NCBI RefSeq assembly: GCF_008728195.1
Contig: NZ_CP031598.1
Span: 2,728,001 to 2,792,000, forward strand
Length of the DNA stretch: 64,000 bases
Source: Roseovarius indicus
Lineage (GTDB): Bacteria > Pseudomonadota > Alphaproteobacteria > Rhodobacterales > Rhodobacteraceae
Direction of reading: 5' to 3'
The translations under genes were made by a program, and so were the position numbers. The stretch's first letter is position 1. Every line of letters begins with the position of its first letter. This document shows positions 54,419-63,635 of the stretch, piece after piece. The notes under the pieces were generated by a model that was not told where the DNA came from, ran no database searches, and was given only the letters and a program-made list of their open reading frames with translations.

Positions 54419-55587
54419 AACGCATTTCGATTCTCGGGTCGACCGGCTCGATCGGCCAGAACACCATAGACCTCGTCCGCCGCGACCCGGCGGCGTTCCA
54501 GGTCGTGGCCCTGACCGGCGGGCAGAACATCGACCAGCTGGCCCGCGACGCGAAGGAGCTCAAGGCCGAGGTCGCTGTCACCGCCGACGACGCACGCCTC
54601 GACGACCTGCGCACCGCCCTGAAAGGCACGAAGATCGAGGCCGCCGCCGGGGCCGAGGCGCTGATCGAGGCCGCGCAACGCCCGGCGCATTGGGTGATGT
54701 CGGCCATCGTCGGCTCGGCCGGCCTGCGCCCGGGCCTGGCCGCGCTGGAACAGGGCGCGACGCTCGCGCTCGCCAACAAGGAGTCGCTCGTCGCCGCCGG
54801 GCCGCTGGTCATGAAGACCGCCCGCACCAACGGCGCCCGCATCCTGCCCGTCGACAGCGAACACTCCGCCATCTTCCAGGCCCTCCGGGGCGAGGATTCG
54901 GCCGCCGTCACCCGCATCATCATCACCGCCAGCGGCGGTGCCTTCCGCGACTGGCCGCTCGAGGATCTCGAGCGCGCCACCCCCGAACAGGCCGCCACGC
55001 ACCCCAACTGGGACATGGGCCAGCGCATCACCATCGACAGCGCCTCGATGTTCAACAAGGCGCTGGAAATGATTGAAGCGAGAGAGTTTTTCGGCTTCGC
55101 CCCCAACCAGATCGAGGTGCTGATCCACCCCGAATCCCTCGTGCACGCCATGGTCGCCTATTGCGACGGCGGGATCATCGCCCATGTCGGCCCGCACGAC
55201 ATGCGCCACGCCATCGGCCACGCCATGTACTGGCCCGAACGCTACCCGCTGCCGGTCGAGCAACTGAACCTCGCGGCCGTCGGCCAGCTCAACTTCCACG
55301 AGCCCGACCTGCGCCGCTACCCCGTCCTGCGGCTGGCGCGCGAGGTGATGGACGAGCGCGGCTTCTCCGGCGCCATCTTCAACGCCGCCAAGGAACGGGC
55401 GCTCGACCACTTCATCGCTGGACATATCGGATTCTGCGATATGTGTGACATAGTCGAAGAGGTGCTTGCCCGGCTGTCGTCAGAGGACAGTCTCAATTCC
55501 GCCGGTTTCACGCTTGAAACCGTTCTCGAGGCAGACCAACTCGCAAGAGCCCGCGCCGATGACGTGGTGAAGGAAAGAACAAGGTAG
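54415..55587 (+). CDS. dxr: 1-deoxy-D-xylulose 5-phosphate reductoisomerase
   Basis: A 390-residue enzyme, the second step of the MEP isoprenoid pathway, giving the C5 units used by uppS. NADPH-binding GSTGSIGQNTIDLV is at residues 7-20, ANKESLVAAG near 120 and the metal site PVDSEHSAIFQ (about 145-155). The segments ITASGGAFRDWP and NWDMGQRITIDSASMFNK are typical. ATG 54415 overlaps the cdsA stop. rseP follows after nine bases. Confidence 0.97.
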   Translation: MKRISILGSTGSIGQNTIDLVRRDPAAFQVVALTGGQNIDQLARDAKELKAEVAVTADDARLDDLRTALKGTKIEAAAGAEALIEAAQRPAHWVMSAIVGSAGLRPGLAALEQGATLALANKESLVAAGPLVMKTARTNGARILPVDSEHSAIFQALRGEDSAAVTRIIITASGGAFRDWPLEDLERATPEQAATHPNWDMGQRITIDSASMFNKALEMIEAREFFGFAPNQIEVLIHPESLVHAMVAYCDGGIIAHVGPHDMRHAIGHAMYWPERYPLPVEQLNLAAVGQLNFHEPDLRRYPVLRLAREVMDERGFSGAIFNAAKERALDHFIAGHIGFCDMCDIVEEVLARLSSEDSLNSAGFTLETVLEADQLARARADDVVKERTR

Positions 55588-55596
55588 GAGCAGCGC

Positions 55597-56949
55597 GTGG
55601 ACCCGATGGCAATCATCCCCCAGTTCGGCGGAGTTTTCATGACCGTGGTGGCGTTCATCGTCGCCCTTTCGATCATCGTGGCGATCCACGAATACGGCCA
55701 TTACATCGTCGGGCGCTGGTGCGGGATCAAGGCCGAGGTCTTCTCGCTGGGCTTCGGCCCGGTGATCTGGTCGCGCGTCGACAAGCACGGCACCCGCTGG
55801 CAATTCGCGGCGCTGCCCTTCGGCGGCTACGTCAAGTTCATGGGCGACGCCAACGCCGCCAGCGGCACCGCCAGCGACGACTACGACACCATGAACGCCG
55901 AGCAGAAACGCCATACCATGCTGGGCGCGCCGCTCTGGGCGCGGGCGGCCACCGTGGCCGCAGGCCCGGTCTTCAACTTCGTCCTGTCGATCGTCGTCTT
56001 CTCCGCCGTGATGATGGCCCAGGGCAAGGTCGCCGAACCGCTCACCGTGGGCGAGCTGACCGACCTGCCGGTCGAGGGCATCACCCTGCAACCCGGCGAC
56101 GAGCTGGTTCGAATCGAGGGGCAGGCGGTGCCCACCCGCGAAGACGAAGGCAGCGACGAGTTCGAGGACTTCATCGATGCCCTGCCGAAGGAGGCGCTGC
56201 TCGACTACGAGGTCCGCCGCGATGGCGAGCTGATCACGGTGCAGGGCCCGTACCCGATGCCGCCCCACGTGGTGCAGCTTTCTCCGCAATCCGCGGCCTA
56301 CGACATCGACATGAAACAGGGCGATGTGATCACCGCCGTCGAAGATCAGCCGATCGTGGCTTTTTCGCAACTCAAGGACATCGTCGAATCGTCCGAGGGC
56401 CGCGTGCTTCAGCTTGACGTCTGGCGCGATGGCGAGATGCTCGAGTTCGCCCTCGCGCCGCGCCGCGTGGACGAGCCGCAGGAAGAGGGCGGCTTCAAGA
56501 CCGAGTGGCGCATCGGCATCGCCGGCGGCCTGGCCTTCGAACCCGCGACCGAGCGGCTCGGCCCGGTGGCGGCCTTCGGCAACGGCGTGTCGCAGGTCGG
56601 GCGCGTGATCGCGGGCTCGGTCTCGGGGCTCTACCACATGGTCACCGGCGCCATCAGCAGCTGCAACATGTCCGGCCCGCTCGGCATCGCCGAGGTCTCG
56701 GGCGCGATGGCAAGCCAGGGCATCTCGAACTACATCTGGTTCATCGCGGTCCTGTCGACCGCCGTCGGCCTGCTCAACCTGTTCCCGATTCCCGTGCTCG
56801 ATGGCGGTCACCTGGTTTTCTATGCATATGAGGCGGTTGCGGGCCGGCCGCCGAGCGACAAGGTGCTGCGCGTCATCATGACGGTCGGCCTTGTCTTCGT
56901 GCTCTCGGTCATGGCCTTCGCGCTCGGCAACGACATCTTCTGCCCCTGA
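55597..56949 (+). CDS. rseP: RIP site-2 metalloprotease RseP
   Basis: A 450-residue intramembrane zinc protease. The zinc motif HEYGH (HExxH) lies in the first membrane helix (about residue 31), and the third ligand in NLFPIPVLDGGHL (LDG, about 395-405). Two PDZ domains (about 135-210 and 215-300) sit in the periplasm. It trims anti-sigma factors and signal peptides. GTG 55597 is chosen because GTAGGAG lies seven bases before it; ATG 55606 is too far. In Caulobacter the homologue MmpA controls PodJ processing. Confidence 0.95.
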   Translation: MDPMAIIPQFGGVFMTVVAFIVALSIIVAIHEYGHYIVGRWCGIKAEVFSLGFGPVIWSRVDKHGTRWQFAALPFGGYVKFMGDANAASGTASDDYDTMNAEQKRHTMLGAPLWARAATVAAGPVFNFVLSIVVFSAVMMAQGKVAEPLTVGELTDLPVEGITLQPGDELVRIEGQAVPTREDEGSDEFEDFIDALPKEALLDYEVRRDGELITVQGPYPMPPHVVQLSPQSAAYDIDMKQGDVITAVEDQPIVAFSQLKDIVESSEGRVLQLDVWRDGEMLEFALAPRRVDEPQEEGGFKTEWRIGIAGGLAFEPATERLGPVAAFGNGVSQVGRVIAGSVSGLYHMVTGAISSCNMSGPLGIAEVSGAMASQGISNYIWFIAVLSTAVGLLNLFPIPVLDGGHLVFYAYEAVAGRPPSDKVLRVIMTVGLVFVLSVMAFALGNDIFCP

Positions 56950-57051
56950 CGCAACGGCAGGCAGGGCCGCCACGGATTCGCCATATTCCGGTACGGATTC
57001 GCGTCACATTGGGCGGGCAATGTGCAGCCGAACTGAACGCAGGGCAGGACC

Positions 57052-57177
57052 ATGCAACAACTCGTCAGCGGATACCGCGGGATCAGCCTTCTGGTGAACG
57101 TCAACTGGGACCGGATTCTCTATCTGGCCACGATTGCCGTCGCGCTGCTCGCAGGGGCCTTCGTCGGCTCCCTCTGA
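57052..57177 (+). CDS. Small membrane protein (41 residues) between rseP and bamA
   Basis: ATG 57052 to TGA 57175 encodes an amphipathic start (MQQLVSGYRGISLLVNVNWD) and one membrane helix (RILYLATIAVALLAGAFVGS). AGGGCAGG lies close upstream. Length, position in an envelope cluster and NWDR motif resemble small proteins I recall at other Rhodobacterales loci; that is not tested. It is separated from rseP by 102 bases and from bamA by 221. Function unknown. Confidence 0.6.
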   Translation: MQQLVSGYRGISLLVNVNWDRILYLATIAVALLAGAFVGSL

Positions 57178-57398
57178 GCGACCCCGCCACGCACCGGAAA
57201 GGTGCCGTGCAACACCCCGATTCCAATCATTTTCACGGCTCTTGACAGGGCCGTGCTCTCGCGTGGGTTGCCCTTGGGTGGGGCGCTTCTTGTCTGCCGT
57301 CGCGGGACATACACAAAATCTGCCCACACGCGCTTTGACAAGCCCAATGAGAGAGGTTACTGACATCTCTATACTGGGATGTCTGACTGGGTTTGCAA

Positions 57399-59723
57399 AT
57401 GAATGTCTTGATCGCGTTGCGAGACGTGCAGAAAGCACGCTTTTCTTTTAAGAGCTTCGTGGCACAGAGTCTGATCGTTTTCGCGGTCGTTCTGGCCTGT
57501 TTCGCGGCTCCGCGTGACGCCTCCGCGCAAACGTACCGCTTCACCGACGTGACGATCGAAGGCAATCAGCGCATCGAGCCGGGCACGATCCTGACCTATG
57601 CGGGCATCGCCCGGGGCCAGACCGTGTCGGCCGGGCAGCTCAACGAAGCCTACCAGCGCATTCTCGACAGCGGCCTGTTCGAAACCGTCGAGATCGAGCC
57701 GCGCGGCAGCCGGCTGGTCATCAAGGTCCGCGAATACCCGACGATCAACCGGATCGCCTTCGAGGGGAACCGCAAGATCAAGGACGACGACCTTTCCGGC
57801 CTCGTCGAAAGCAAATCCCGTCAGGTGTTCAGCCCCAGCACGGCCGAGCGTGACGCCGCCTCGATCTCCGAGGCCTACGTACAGAACGGCCGCGTGGCCG
57901 CCCGCGTGACCCCCAAGATCATCCGCCGCAGCGAGAACCGCGTCGACCTCGTCTTCGAGATCTTCGAGGGCCGCGGCATCGAGATCCAGCGTGTCAGCTT
58001 CGTCGGCAACAAGGTCTACTCCGACCGCCGCCTGCGCCGCGTCGTCGGCAGCAAGCAGGCCGGCCTGCTGCGCGCCATCATCAACCGCGACACCTTCGTC
58101 GAGGACCGTCTCGAATTCGACGAGCAGGTCCTGACCGACTTCTACCAGTCGCGCGGCTATGTCGACTTCCGCGTCACCGGCACCAACGCCGAGCTGGCCC
58201 GCGAGCGCGACGCCTATTTCGTAACCTTCAACATCCAGGAAGGGCAGCAGTTCCGCTTCGGCCGCATCACCACCACCAGCGAAGTGCCCGAGGCCACCCC
58301 GGCCCACTTCCAGAACGTGCTGCGCATCAAGCCGGGCGTCGTCTATTCGCCCTCGCTGGTCGAGAACTCCATCGCCCGGATGGAACGCCTCGCCATCAAG
58401 AAGGGCATCGACTTCCTGCGCGTCGAACCCCGCATCACCCGCAACGACCGTGACCTGACGCTCGATGTCGAGTTCCAGCTGGTCCGCGGCCCGCGCGTCT
58501 TCGTCGAGCGGATCGATATCGAGGGCAACACCACCACCCTCGACCGCGTCATCCGCCGCCAGTTCGACACCGTCGAGGGCGACCCGTTCAACCCGCGCCA
58601 GATTCGCGAAACGGCCGAGCGCATCCGTGCCCTGGGTTACTTCAGCGATGCCGACGTGAACGCCCGCGAAGGCTCGCGCCCCGATCAGGTCGTCGTCGAT
58701 GTCGATGTCGAGGAAACCACCACCGGCTCGCTGACCTTCGGCGGCAGCTATTCGACCGACGCCGGTCTCGGCATCTCGGTCGGCTTCCGCGAGCGCAACT
58801 TCCTCGGCCGGGGCCAGACCCTCGCGGCCAACCTCTCGCTGTCCGGCAACACGTCGAACTACGCGATCAACTTCATCGAACCGGCCTTCCTCGGCCGTGA
58901 CGTGGCCTTCGCCTTCTCGTCCTCCTATGTCGAGACCGACGGCGACAACAGCCTCTACGACACCACCTACGCCAACCTCCGGCCCGGCATCACCTTCCCG
59001 GTGGCCGAGCGCTCGCGGCTGACGCTGTACTACAGCGGCTCCTACTCGGATCAGGGCAACTACGCCGGCGCCTCGCCGACGCTTGCGGCCGAAGCGGCCC
59101 TGGGCGGCCAGTTCGCCAGCGCCGTGGGTTACCGCTACGTGTTCGACAGCCGCGACAACGGCCTCAACCCCAATGCCGGTGTCCTGATCGACACGGGCAT
59201 GGAATTCGGCGGCCTCGGCGGCGATCAGGACTACGTGAAATCGACCTTGCGCGTCGTCGGCGAAACCCGCGTCCTGAACGAGGAAGTCACCCTGCGCGGC
59301 ATCCTCGAAGCGGGCTCCATCGACTTCAAGGGCAGCACCCGCGGCCGCGCCGTCGACCGGTTCACCCAGAAGGTCATCCGCGGTTTCGAGCCCAACGGCA
59401 TGGGCCCGGTTCAGGCCGGCGAACATCTCGGCGGCAACCTCTTTGCCGCGGCCAAGTTCGAGGCGGAATTCCCGCTGGGTCTCCCGGCCGAATTCGGCAT
59501 CACCGGCGGCGCCTTCTACGACATCGGCTCGATCTGGAACGTCGACACGATCGTGCCCCCGGTGGCACAGTCGGTCGGGTTCGAGGCCCGCCACGTGATC
59601 GGCCTGTCGCTGTTCTGGGAATCGCCCTTCGGCCCGATCCGGATGGACTTCTCGAAAGCCCTCCAGAAAGAGCCGGGCGACATCGAGCGCCAGTTCGACT
59701 TCTCGGTCAGAACGGACTTCTGA
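57399..59723 (+). CDS. bamA: Outer membrane protein assembly factor BamA
   Basis: A 774-residue outer-membrane protein, the core of the BAM machine. A signal peptide (about 1-44, ending ASAQ) is followed by five POTRA repeats (about 45-420: YRFTDVTIEGNQRI, INRIAFEGNRKI, IQRVSFVGNKVY, RFGRITTTSEVP, FVERIDIEGNTT). The C-terminal 16-strand barrel contains GLGISVGFRERNFLGRG and the VIRGFEPNGMGP (RGF) motif. The last residue is Phe, the usual BAM signature. ATG 57399 is chosen over the TTG at 57393. The upstream spacer (57178-57398) contains hairpins at 57191-57205 and 57234-57255. skp follows two bases after the stop. Confidence 0.97.
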   Translation: MNVLIALRDVQKARFSFKSFVAQSLIVFAVVLACFAAPRDASAQTYRFTDVTIEGNQRIEPGTILTYAGIARGQTVSAGQLNEAYQRILDSGLFETVEIEPRGSRLVIKVREYPTINRIAFEGNRKIKDDDLSGLVESKSRQVFSPSTAERDAASISEAYVQNGRVAARVTPKIIRRSENRVDLVFEIFEGRGIEIQRVSFVGNKVYSDRRLRRVVGSKQAGLLRAIINRDTFVEDRLEFDEQVLTDFYQSRGYVDFRVTGTNAELARERDAYFVTFNIQEGQQFRFGRITTTSEVPEATPAHFQNVLRIKPGVVYSPSLVENSIARMERLAIKKGIDFLRVEPRITRNDRDLTLDVEFQLVRGPRVFVERIDIEGNTTTLDRVIRRQFDTVEGDPFNPRQIRETAERIRALGYFSDADVNAREGSRPDQVVVDVDVEETTTGSLTFGGSYSTDAGLGISVGFRERNFLGRGQTLAANLSLSGNTSNYAINFIEPAFLGRDVAFAFSSSYVETDGDNSLYDTTYANLRPGITFPVAERSRLTLYYSGSYSDQGNYAGASPTLAAEAALGGQFASAVGYRYVFDSRDNGLNPNAGVLIDTGMEFGGLGGDQDYVKSTLRVVGETRVLNEEVTLRGILEAGSIDFKGSTRGRAVDRFTQKVIRGFEPNGMGPVQAGEHLGGNLFAAAKFEAEFPLGLPAEFGITGGAFYDIGSIWNVDTIVPPVAQSVGFEARHVIGLSLFWESPFGPIRMDFSKALQKEPGDIERQFDFSVRTDF

Positions 59724-59725
59724 AC

Positions 59726-60328
59726 TTGACCTGCCTGCGCGGCCTTGCAATTGCGGCTGTAGCTCTGATCTGCCTCGGACCGCCACAGGCGCAGGCACAG
59801 GACGTGGGTGTCGTCCAGAACGACATCCTCGTCCTCGATCCCGAGCGTCTCTTCGAACAGACCGAGCTGGGCCAGCGCATGGTGGCCGACCACCAGGCCG
59901 AGCGCGAGAAACTCGCCGCCCGCAACCGCAAGCTCGAGGCCGAGCTGGAAGCCGAGGAAAAACGCCTGACCGAGCTGCGCGCCGAAACCTCGCCCGAGGA
60001 ATTCCGCGACCTCGCCGACGCCTTCGACGCCAAGGTCCAGGAAATCCGCCGCGACAGCGAACGCCGCGTGGTCGACCTCGAACGCGACCGCGAGCGCCTG
60101 CCGCTGCAATTCCTGCGCGCCGTCGAACCGATCGTGACCGAGGTCATGCGCGAGGCCGGCGGCGTGGTGGTGCTCGACGCACGCACCGTGCTCTTCCGGT
60201 CGGAAAGCATCGACGTGACCGACACCGCCATCACCCGGATCGACCGCGCCCTCGGCGACGGCCGCCCCGGCAGCGACAGCGCGCCCGAGACCACGCCCGA
60301 GCCCGGCGCCGACAGCGGCAGCGAATAA
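59726..60328 (+). CDS. skp: OmpH/Skp-family periplasmic chaperone
   Basis: A 200-residue protein with a signal peptide (MTCLRGLAIAAVALICLGPP, ending QAQAQ) and the OmpH layout: VLDPERLFEQTELGQRM, a charged coiled-coil arm (REKLAARNRKLEAELEAEEK), and a C-terminal strand DARTVLFRS. Skp holds unfolded outer-membrane proteins for BamA. The start is a TTG two bases after the bamA stop; no in-frame ATG allows the signal peptide. The last 30 residues are an acidic Pro/Asp/Ser tail. fabZ, not lpxD, is next. Confidence 0.88.
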   Translation: MTCLRGLAIAAVALICLGPPQAQAQDVGVVQNDILVLDPERLFEQTELGQRMVADHQAEREKLAARNRKLEAELEAEEKRLTELRAETSPEEFRDLADAFDAKVQEIRRDSERRVVDLERDRERLPLQFLRAVEPIVTEVMREAGGVVVLDARTVLFRSESIDVTDTAITRIDRALGDGRPGSDSAPETTPEPGADSGSE

Positions 60329-60397
60329 CCCCCGCGCTTGCCCAGACCGGTCGCGCTTGATAGGGAAACCGCACGCGACCTACCGAAAGGACAGACG

Positions 60398-60862
60398 ATG
60401 ACCGAGCCGCTGACAACCGCGGATATCAACATGATCCAGCGGCTGATTCCGCATCGCTACCCGTTCCTGCTCGTCGACAAGGTCGTGGACATGAACGGCT
60501 ATCAATCGGCCCGTGGCATCAAGAACGTCACCATGAACGAGCCCCATTTCCAGGGCCACTTCCCGCAGAAGCCCATCATGCCCGGCGTCACCATGGTCGA
60601 GGCGATGGCCCAGACCGCGGCCGTCATGGTCGGTGCCCATCTCGGCCTGCAGGACAAGAACGTCCTGATCTATTTCATGTCGATCGAAAGCTGCAAGTTC
60701 CGCCGCATGGTCGAACCCGGCGACGTGCTGGCGCTCGACATCGAAACCCTGCGCGGCCGCCCCGGCGGCAAGGTCTGGAAGTTCCGCGGCAAGGCCTCGG
60801 TCGAGGGGGACATGGCCTGCGAGGCCGAGTTCACCGCCATGGTCGACATGCCCAAGGAGTGA
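60398..60862 (+). CDS. fabZ: 3-hydroxyacyl-[ACP] dehydratase FabZ
   Basis: A 154-residue hot-dog-fold dehydratase of fatty acid synthesis that also feeds acyl chains to lipid [13 protein letters not shown] is at about 18-29, and the catalytic [19 protein letters not shown] (about 54-72) holds the active His and Glu. ATG 60398 follows AAAGGAC. The stop is five bases before the lpxA start, with the lpxA ribosome-binding site in its last codons. Confidence 0.97.
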   Translation: MTEPLTTADINMIQRLIPHRYPFLLVDKVVDMNGYQSARGIKNVTMNEPHFQGHFPQKPIMPGVTMVEAMAQTAAVMVGAHLGLQDKNVLIYFMSIESCKFRRMVEPGDVLALDIETLRGRPGGKVWKFRGKASVEGDMACEAEFTAMVDMPKE

Positions 60863-60867
60863 CCCGC

Positions 60868-61671
60868 ATGAGCGAACGCGGTGAAACCGAGGTCCACCCG
60901 AGCGCGGTGGTCGAACCCGGCGCCCAGCTGGGGCAGGGGTGCCAGGTCGGCCCCTTCTGCCATGTCGGACCGGACGCGAAGCTGGGCGATGGCGTCATCC
61001 TGAAAAGCCACGTCGTCATCAGCGGCGACACCGAGGTCGGCGAAGACTCCACCCTTTTCCCCTTCGCCTGCATCGGCGAGATCCCCCAGGATCTCAAGTT
61101 CCGCGGCGAGAAGACCAGGCTGGTCATCGGCGCCCGCAACCGCATCCGCGAACACGTGACCATGAACACCGGCACCGAGGGCGGCGGCGGCATCACCCGT
61201 GTCGGCGATGACGGGCTTTTCATGGCCGGCTGCCACGTGGCCCATGACGTGCAGGTCGGCAACCGGGTCATCATCGTCAACAACGCCGCGCTGGCCGGCC
61301 ATTGCCTGATCGAGGACGACGTGATCATCGGCGGCCTCTCCGGCGTCCACCAATGGGTGCGCATCGGGCAGGGGGCCATCATCGGCGCCGTCACCATGGT
61401 CACCAACGACGTCATCCCCCACGGCCTCGTTCAGGCGCCAAGGGGCGAGCTTGACGGGCTCAACCTCGTCGGCCTCAAGCGCCGCGGCGTCGCCCGCTCC
61501 GACATCACCGCGCTCCGTGCCGCCTTCCAGATGCTGGCCCAGGGCGAGGGCAGCTTCCAGGAACGCGCCCGCCGCCTCGGCGACGAGACCGAAAGCGACT
61601 ATGTCCGCCAGATCGTGAACTTCATCACCGCCGGCTCCGACCGCTCCTTCCTGACCCCGGGCTCGATCTGA
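60868..61671 (+). CDS. lpxA: UDP-N-acetylglucosamine O-acyltransferase
   Basis: A 267-residue left-handed beta-helix enzyme, the first step of lipid A synthesis. Hexapeptide repeats run through residues 8-190 (VHPSAVVEPGAQLGQGCQVG, HDVQVGNRVIIVNNAALAGH), followed by the C-terminal helical domain (GLNLVGLKRRGVARSDITAL). AAGGAG lies eight bases before ATG 60868, so the GTG at 60859 is not used. It is two bases from lpxI. Confidence 0.97.
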   Translation: MSERGETEVHPSAVVEPGAQLGQGCQVGPFCHVGPDAKLGDGVILKSHVVISGDTEVGEDSTLFPFACIGEIPQDLKFRGEKTRLVIGARNRIREHVTMNTGTEGGGGITRVGDDGLFMAGCHVAHDVQVGNRVIIVNNAALAGHCLIEDDVIIGGLSGVHQWVRIGQGAIIGAVTMVTNDVIPHGLVQAPRGELDGLNLVGLKRRGVARSDITALRAAFQMLAQGEGSFQERARRLGDETESDYVRQIVNFITAGSDRSFLTPGSI

Positions 61672-61673
61672 CC

Positions 61674-62480
61674 ATGTCCGGAAAGCTTGCCATCCTTGCC
61701 TGCGCCGGCGCGCTGCCCGTGGCCATTGCCCGCGCCAACCCCGACGCCATGATCATCACGCTCGAGGGCATCCCGAGCGAGCTGGAAGGGCAATCCCACC
61801 GCCACCGCCTCGAACAGATCGGCACGCTCTTCGCCGCGATGAAAGAGGCGGGCGTCGACCGCATGGTCTTCGCCGGCTCCCTCGTGCGCCCCGCGCTCGA
61901 CCCCTCGGCCTTCGACGCCGAGATGGCGGCGCTGGCCCCGCGCCTGATGGCGGCGCTGCAAATGGGCGACGATGGCCTCTTGCGAACCGTGATCGAGGTC
62001 TTCGAGGAACAGGGCTTCTCCGTCGTCGGCGCCCACCAGGTTCTGCCCTCGCTCACCGCCGAGGCGGGCCTGCATGTCGGCCCCGATCCCGACGAGACGA
62101 CTAAGGCCGATATCACCCGCGCCACCGAAATCCTGCAAGGCATCGCGCCGCTCGACGTGGGGCAGGGCTGCGTCGTCGCCGGTGGCCAGTGCCTCGGCAT
62201 CGAAACCGTCCAGGGCACCGACGCGCTGCTGCAATTCGTGGCCGGCACTCCCCCGCAGTTCCGCCGCGACTATCGCGGCGTGCTGGTCAAGGCCGCCAAG
62301 GCCGGGCAGGACCTGCGCATCGACATGCCCACCATCGGCCCCCGCACCATCGAGTCCGCCGCAGGCGCCGGGCTTGCGGGCCTCGTCATCGAGGCCGAAA
62401 AGGTCATGATCCTAGACCGCGACACCACACTTCAGGCCGCCCGCGACAGCGGCCTCTTCCTTCTCGCAGCGGATATCTAG
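61674..62480 (+). CDS. lpxI: UDP-2,3-diacylglucosamine hydrolase LpxI (DUF1009)
   Basis: A 268-residue soluble enzyme forming lipid X from UDP-2,3-diacylglucosamine, the alphaproteobacterial substitute for LpxH. DUF1009 landmarks: GKLAILACAGALPVAIA, RMVFAGSLVRP, VVGAHQVLPSL, GQGCVVAGGQCLGIETVQGT and VLVKAAKAGQDLRIDMPTIG. It lies between lpxA and lpxB, as in Caulobacter. The lpxB ATG follows directly after its stop. Confidence 0.94.
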   Translation: MSGKLAILACAGALPVAIARANPDAMIITLEGIPSELEGQSHRHRLEQIGTLFAAMKEAGVDRMVFAGSLVRPALDPSAFDAEMAALAPRLMAALQMGDDGLLRTVIEVFEEQGFSVVGAHQVLPSLTAEAGLHVGPDPDETTKADITRATEILQGIAPLDVGQGCVVAGGQCLGIETVQGTDALLQFVAGTPPQFRRDYRGVLVKAAKAGQDLRIDMPTIGPRTIESAAGAGLAGLVIEAEKVMILDRDTTLQAARDSGLFLLAADI

Positions 62481-63635
62481 ATGCGCATCTTCCTCATCGC
62501 GGGCGAGGCCTCGGGCGACCGGCTCGGCGCCGCGCTCATGGCCGGGCTGAAACAGCTTTCCGCCGATGTCGAGTTCATCGGCATCGGCGGCCCGATGATG
62601 GCGGGCGAAGGGTTCAACTCGATCTTCCCGATGGACGACCTCAGCGTGCACGGGCTGGTCGAGGTGCTCAAGCAATACCCCCACCTCCGCCGCCGCCTGC
62701 ACGAGGCCGCCGATGCGGTGCTCGCCGCGAATCCCGACGTGCTGATCACCATCGACAGCCCCGATTTCTGCCTCCGCGTCACCAAGATCGTGAAGGCGAA
62801 AAGCTCCATCAGAACAGTGCATTACGTGGCGCCCTCCGTGTGGGCCTGGCGCCCCAAGCGCGCCCAACGCATGGCCAGCCACATCGACCAGGTGCTCGCC
62901 CTCCTGCCGTTCGAGCCGCCCTACATGGAAGCCGCCGGGATGGAGTGCGATTTCGTCGGCCACCCGGTCGTCAGCGAACCACAGGCCACCCCCGGCCAGA
63001 TCGCCGCCTTCCGGGAAAACCGCGGCCTCGGCGACGCGCCGCTCCTCATGGTCCTTCCCGGCTCCCGCCGCAGCGAGGTGGCCCAGCTCGCGCCCATCTT
63101 CGGCGAGGCGCTGCGCGAGGTCTGCCGTGCGCGCCCCGACCTGCGCATCGTCGTCCCGGCCACCGAGGCCCGCGCCGACCAGATCCGCGAGCTCACCGCC
63201 GACTGGCCCGGCGAGCCGCTCGTCATCGCACCCGATGGCCGCAGCTCCCAGGTCTATACCATTGAAAAGGCGGCTGCTTTCGGCGCCGCCGACCGCGCGC
63301 TCGCAGCCTCCGGCACGGTCTCGCTCGAACTGGCCGCGGCCGGCACGCCGATGCTCATCGCCTATGACGTTCACCCGATCAGCCGGATGATCCTGCAACG
63401 CATGCTGAAGATCGACACGCTGACTTTGGTCAATCTCGTCACCGACACCCGCGCCGTGCCCGAACTCAACGGCGCCCGGTGCCGACCAGAGCTTATCGCC
63501 CCCAAGCTATTGGAATTGCTCGACGATCCCGGCGACCAACCCGACGCGATGAAGCTCACCATGGAACGCCTCGGCAAAGACGGCGAGGCCCCCGGCCTCC
63601 GCGCCGCGAAGGCCGTGCTGAAGCACCTTCAGTAG
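62481..63635 (+). CDS. lpxB: Lipid-A-disaccharide synthase
   Basis: A 384-residue GT19 glycosyltransferase joining lipid X and UDP-diacylglucosamine. FLIAGEASGDRLGAALMAGL (3-22), VHYVAPSVWAWRPKRAQR (about 113-130), LLPFEPPYME, FVGHPV, MVLPGSRRSEVAQL and ALAASGTVSLELAAAGTP are the family blocks. It starts directly after the lpxI stop. It closes the cluster and converges with the last gene, overlapping its 3' end by seven bases. Confidence 0.97.
   Translation: MRIFLIAGEASGDRLGAALMAGLKQLSADVEFIGIGGPMMAGEGFNSIFPMDDLSVHGLVEVLKQYPHLRRRLHEAADAVLAANPDVLITIDSPDFCLRVTKIVKAKSSIRTVHYVAPSVWAWRPKRAQRMASHIDQVLALLPFEPPYMEAAGMECDFVGHPVVSEPQATPGQIAAFRENRGLGDAPLLMVLPGSRRSEVAQLAPIFGEALREVCRARPDLRIVVPATEARADQIRELTADWPGEPLVIAPDGRSSQVYTIEKAAAFGAADRALAASGTVSLELAAAGTPMLIAYDVHPISRMILQRMLKIDTLTLVNLVTDTRAVPELNGARCRPELIAPKLLELLDDPGDQPDAMKLTMERLGKDGEAPGLRAAKAVLKHLQ

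Noticed and set aside
57234..57255. TTGACA inside a hairpin as bamA promoter
   Set aside because: No convincing -10 at 16-18 bases; the hairpin may equally be a terminator remnant, so no promoter is called.
57369..59798. 809-codon open frame on the minus strand opposite bamA
   Set aside because: It lies antisense to a complete, textbook bamA; high GC content leaves antisense frames open. The translation is Ala/Asp/Val-rich without any domain.
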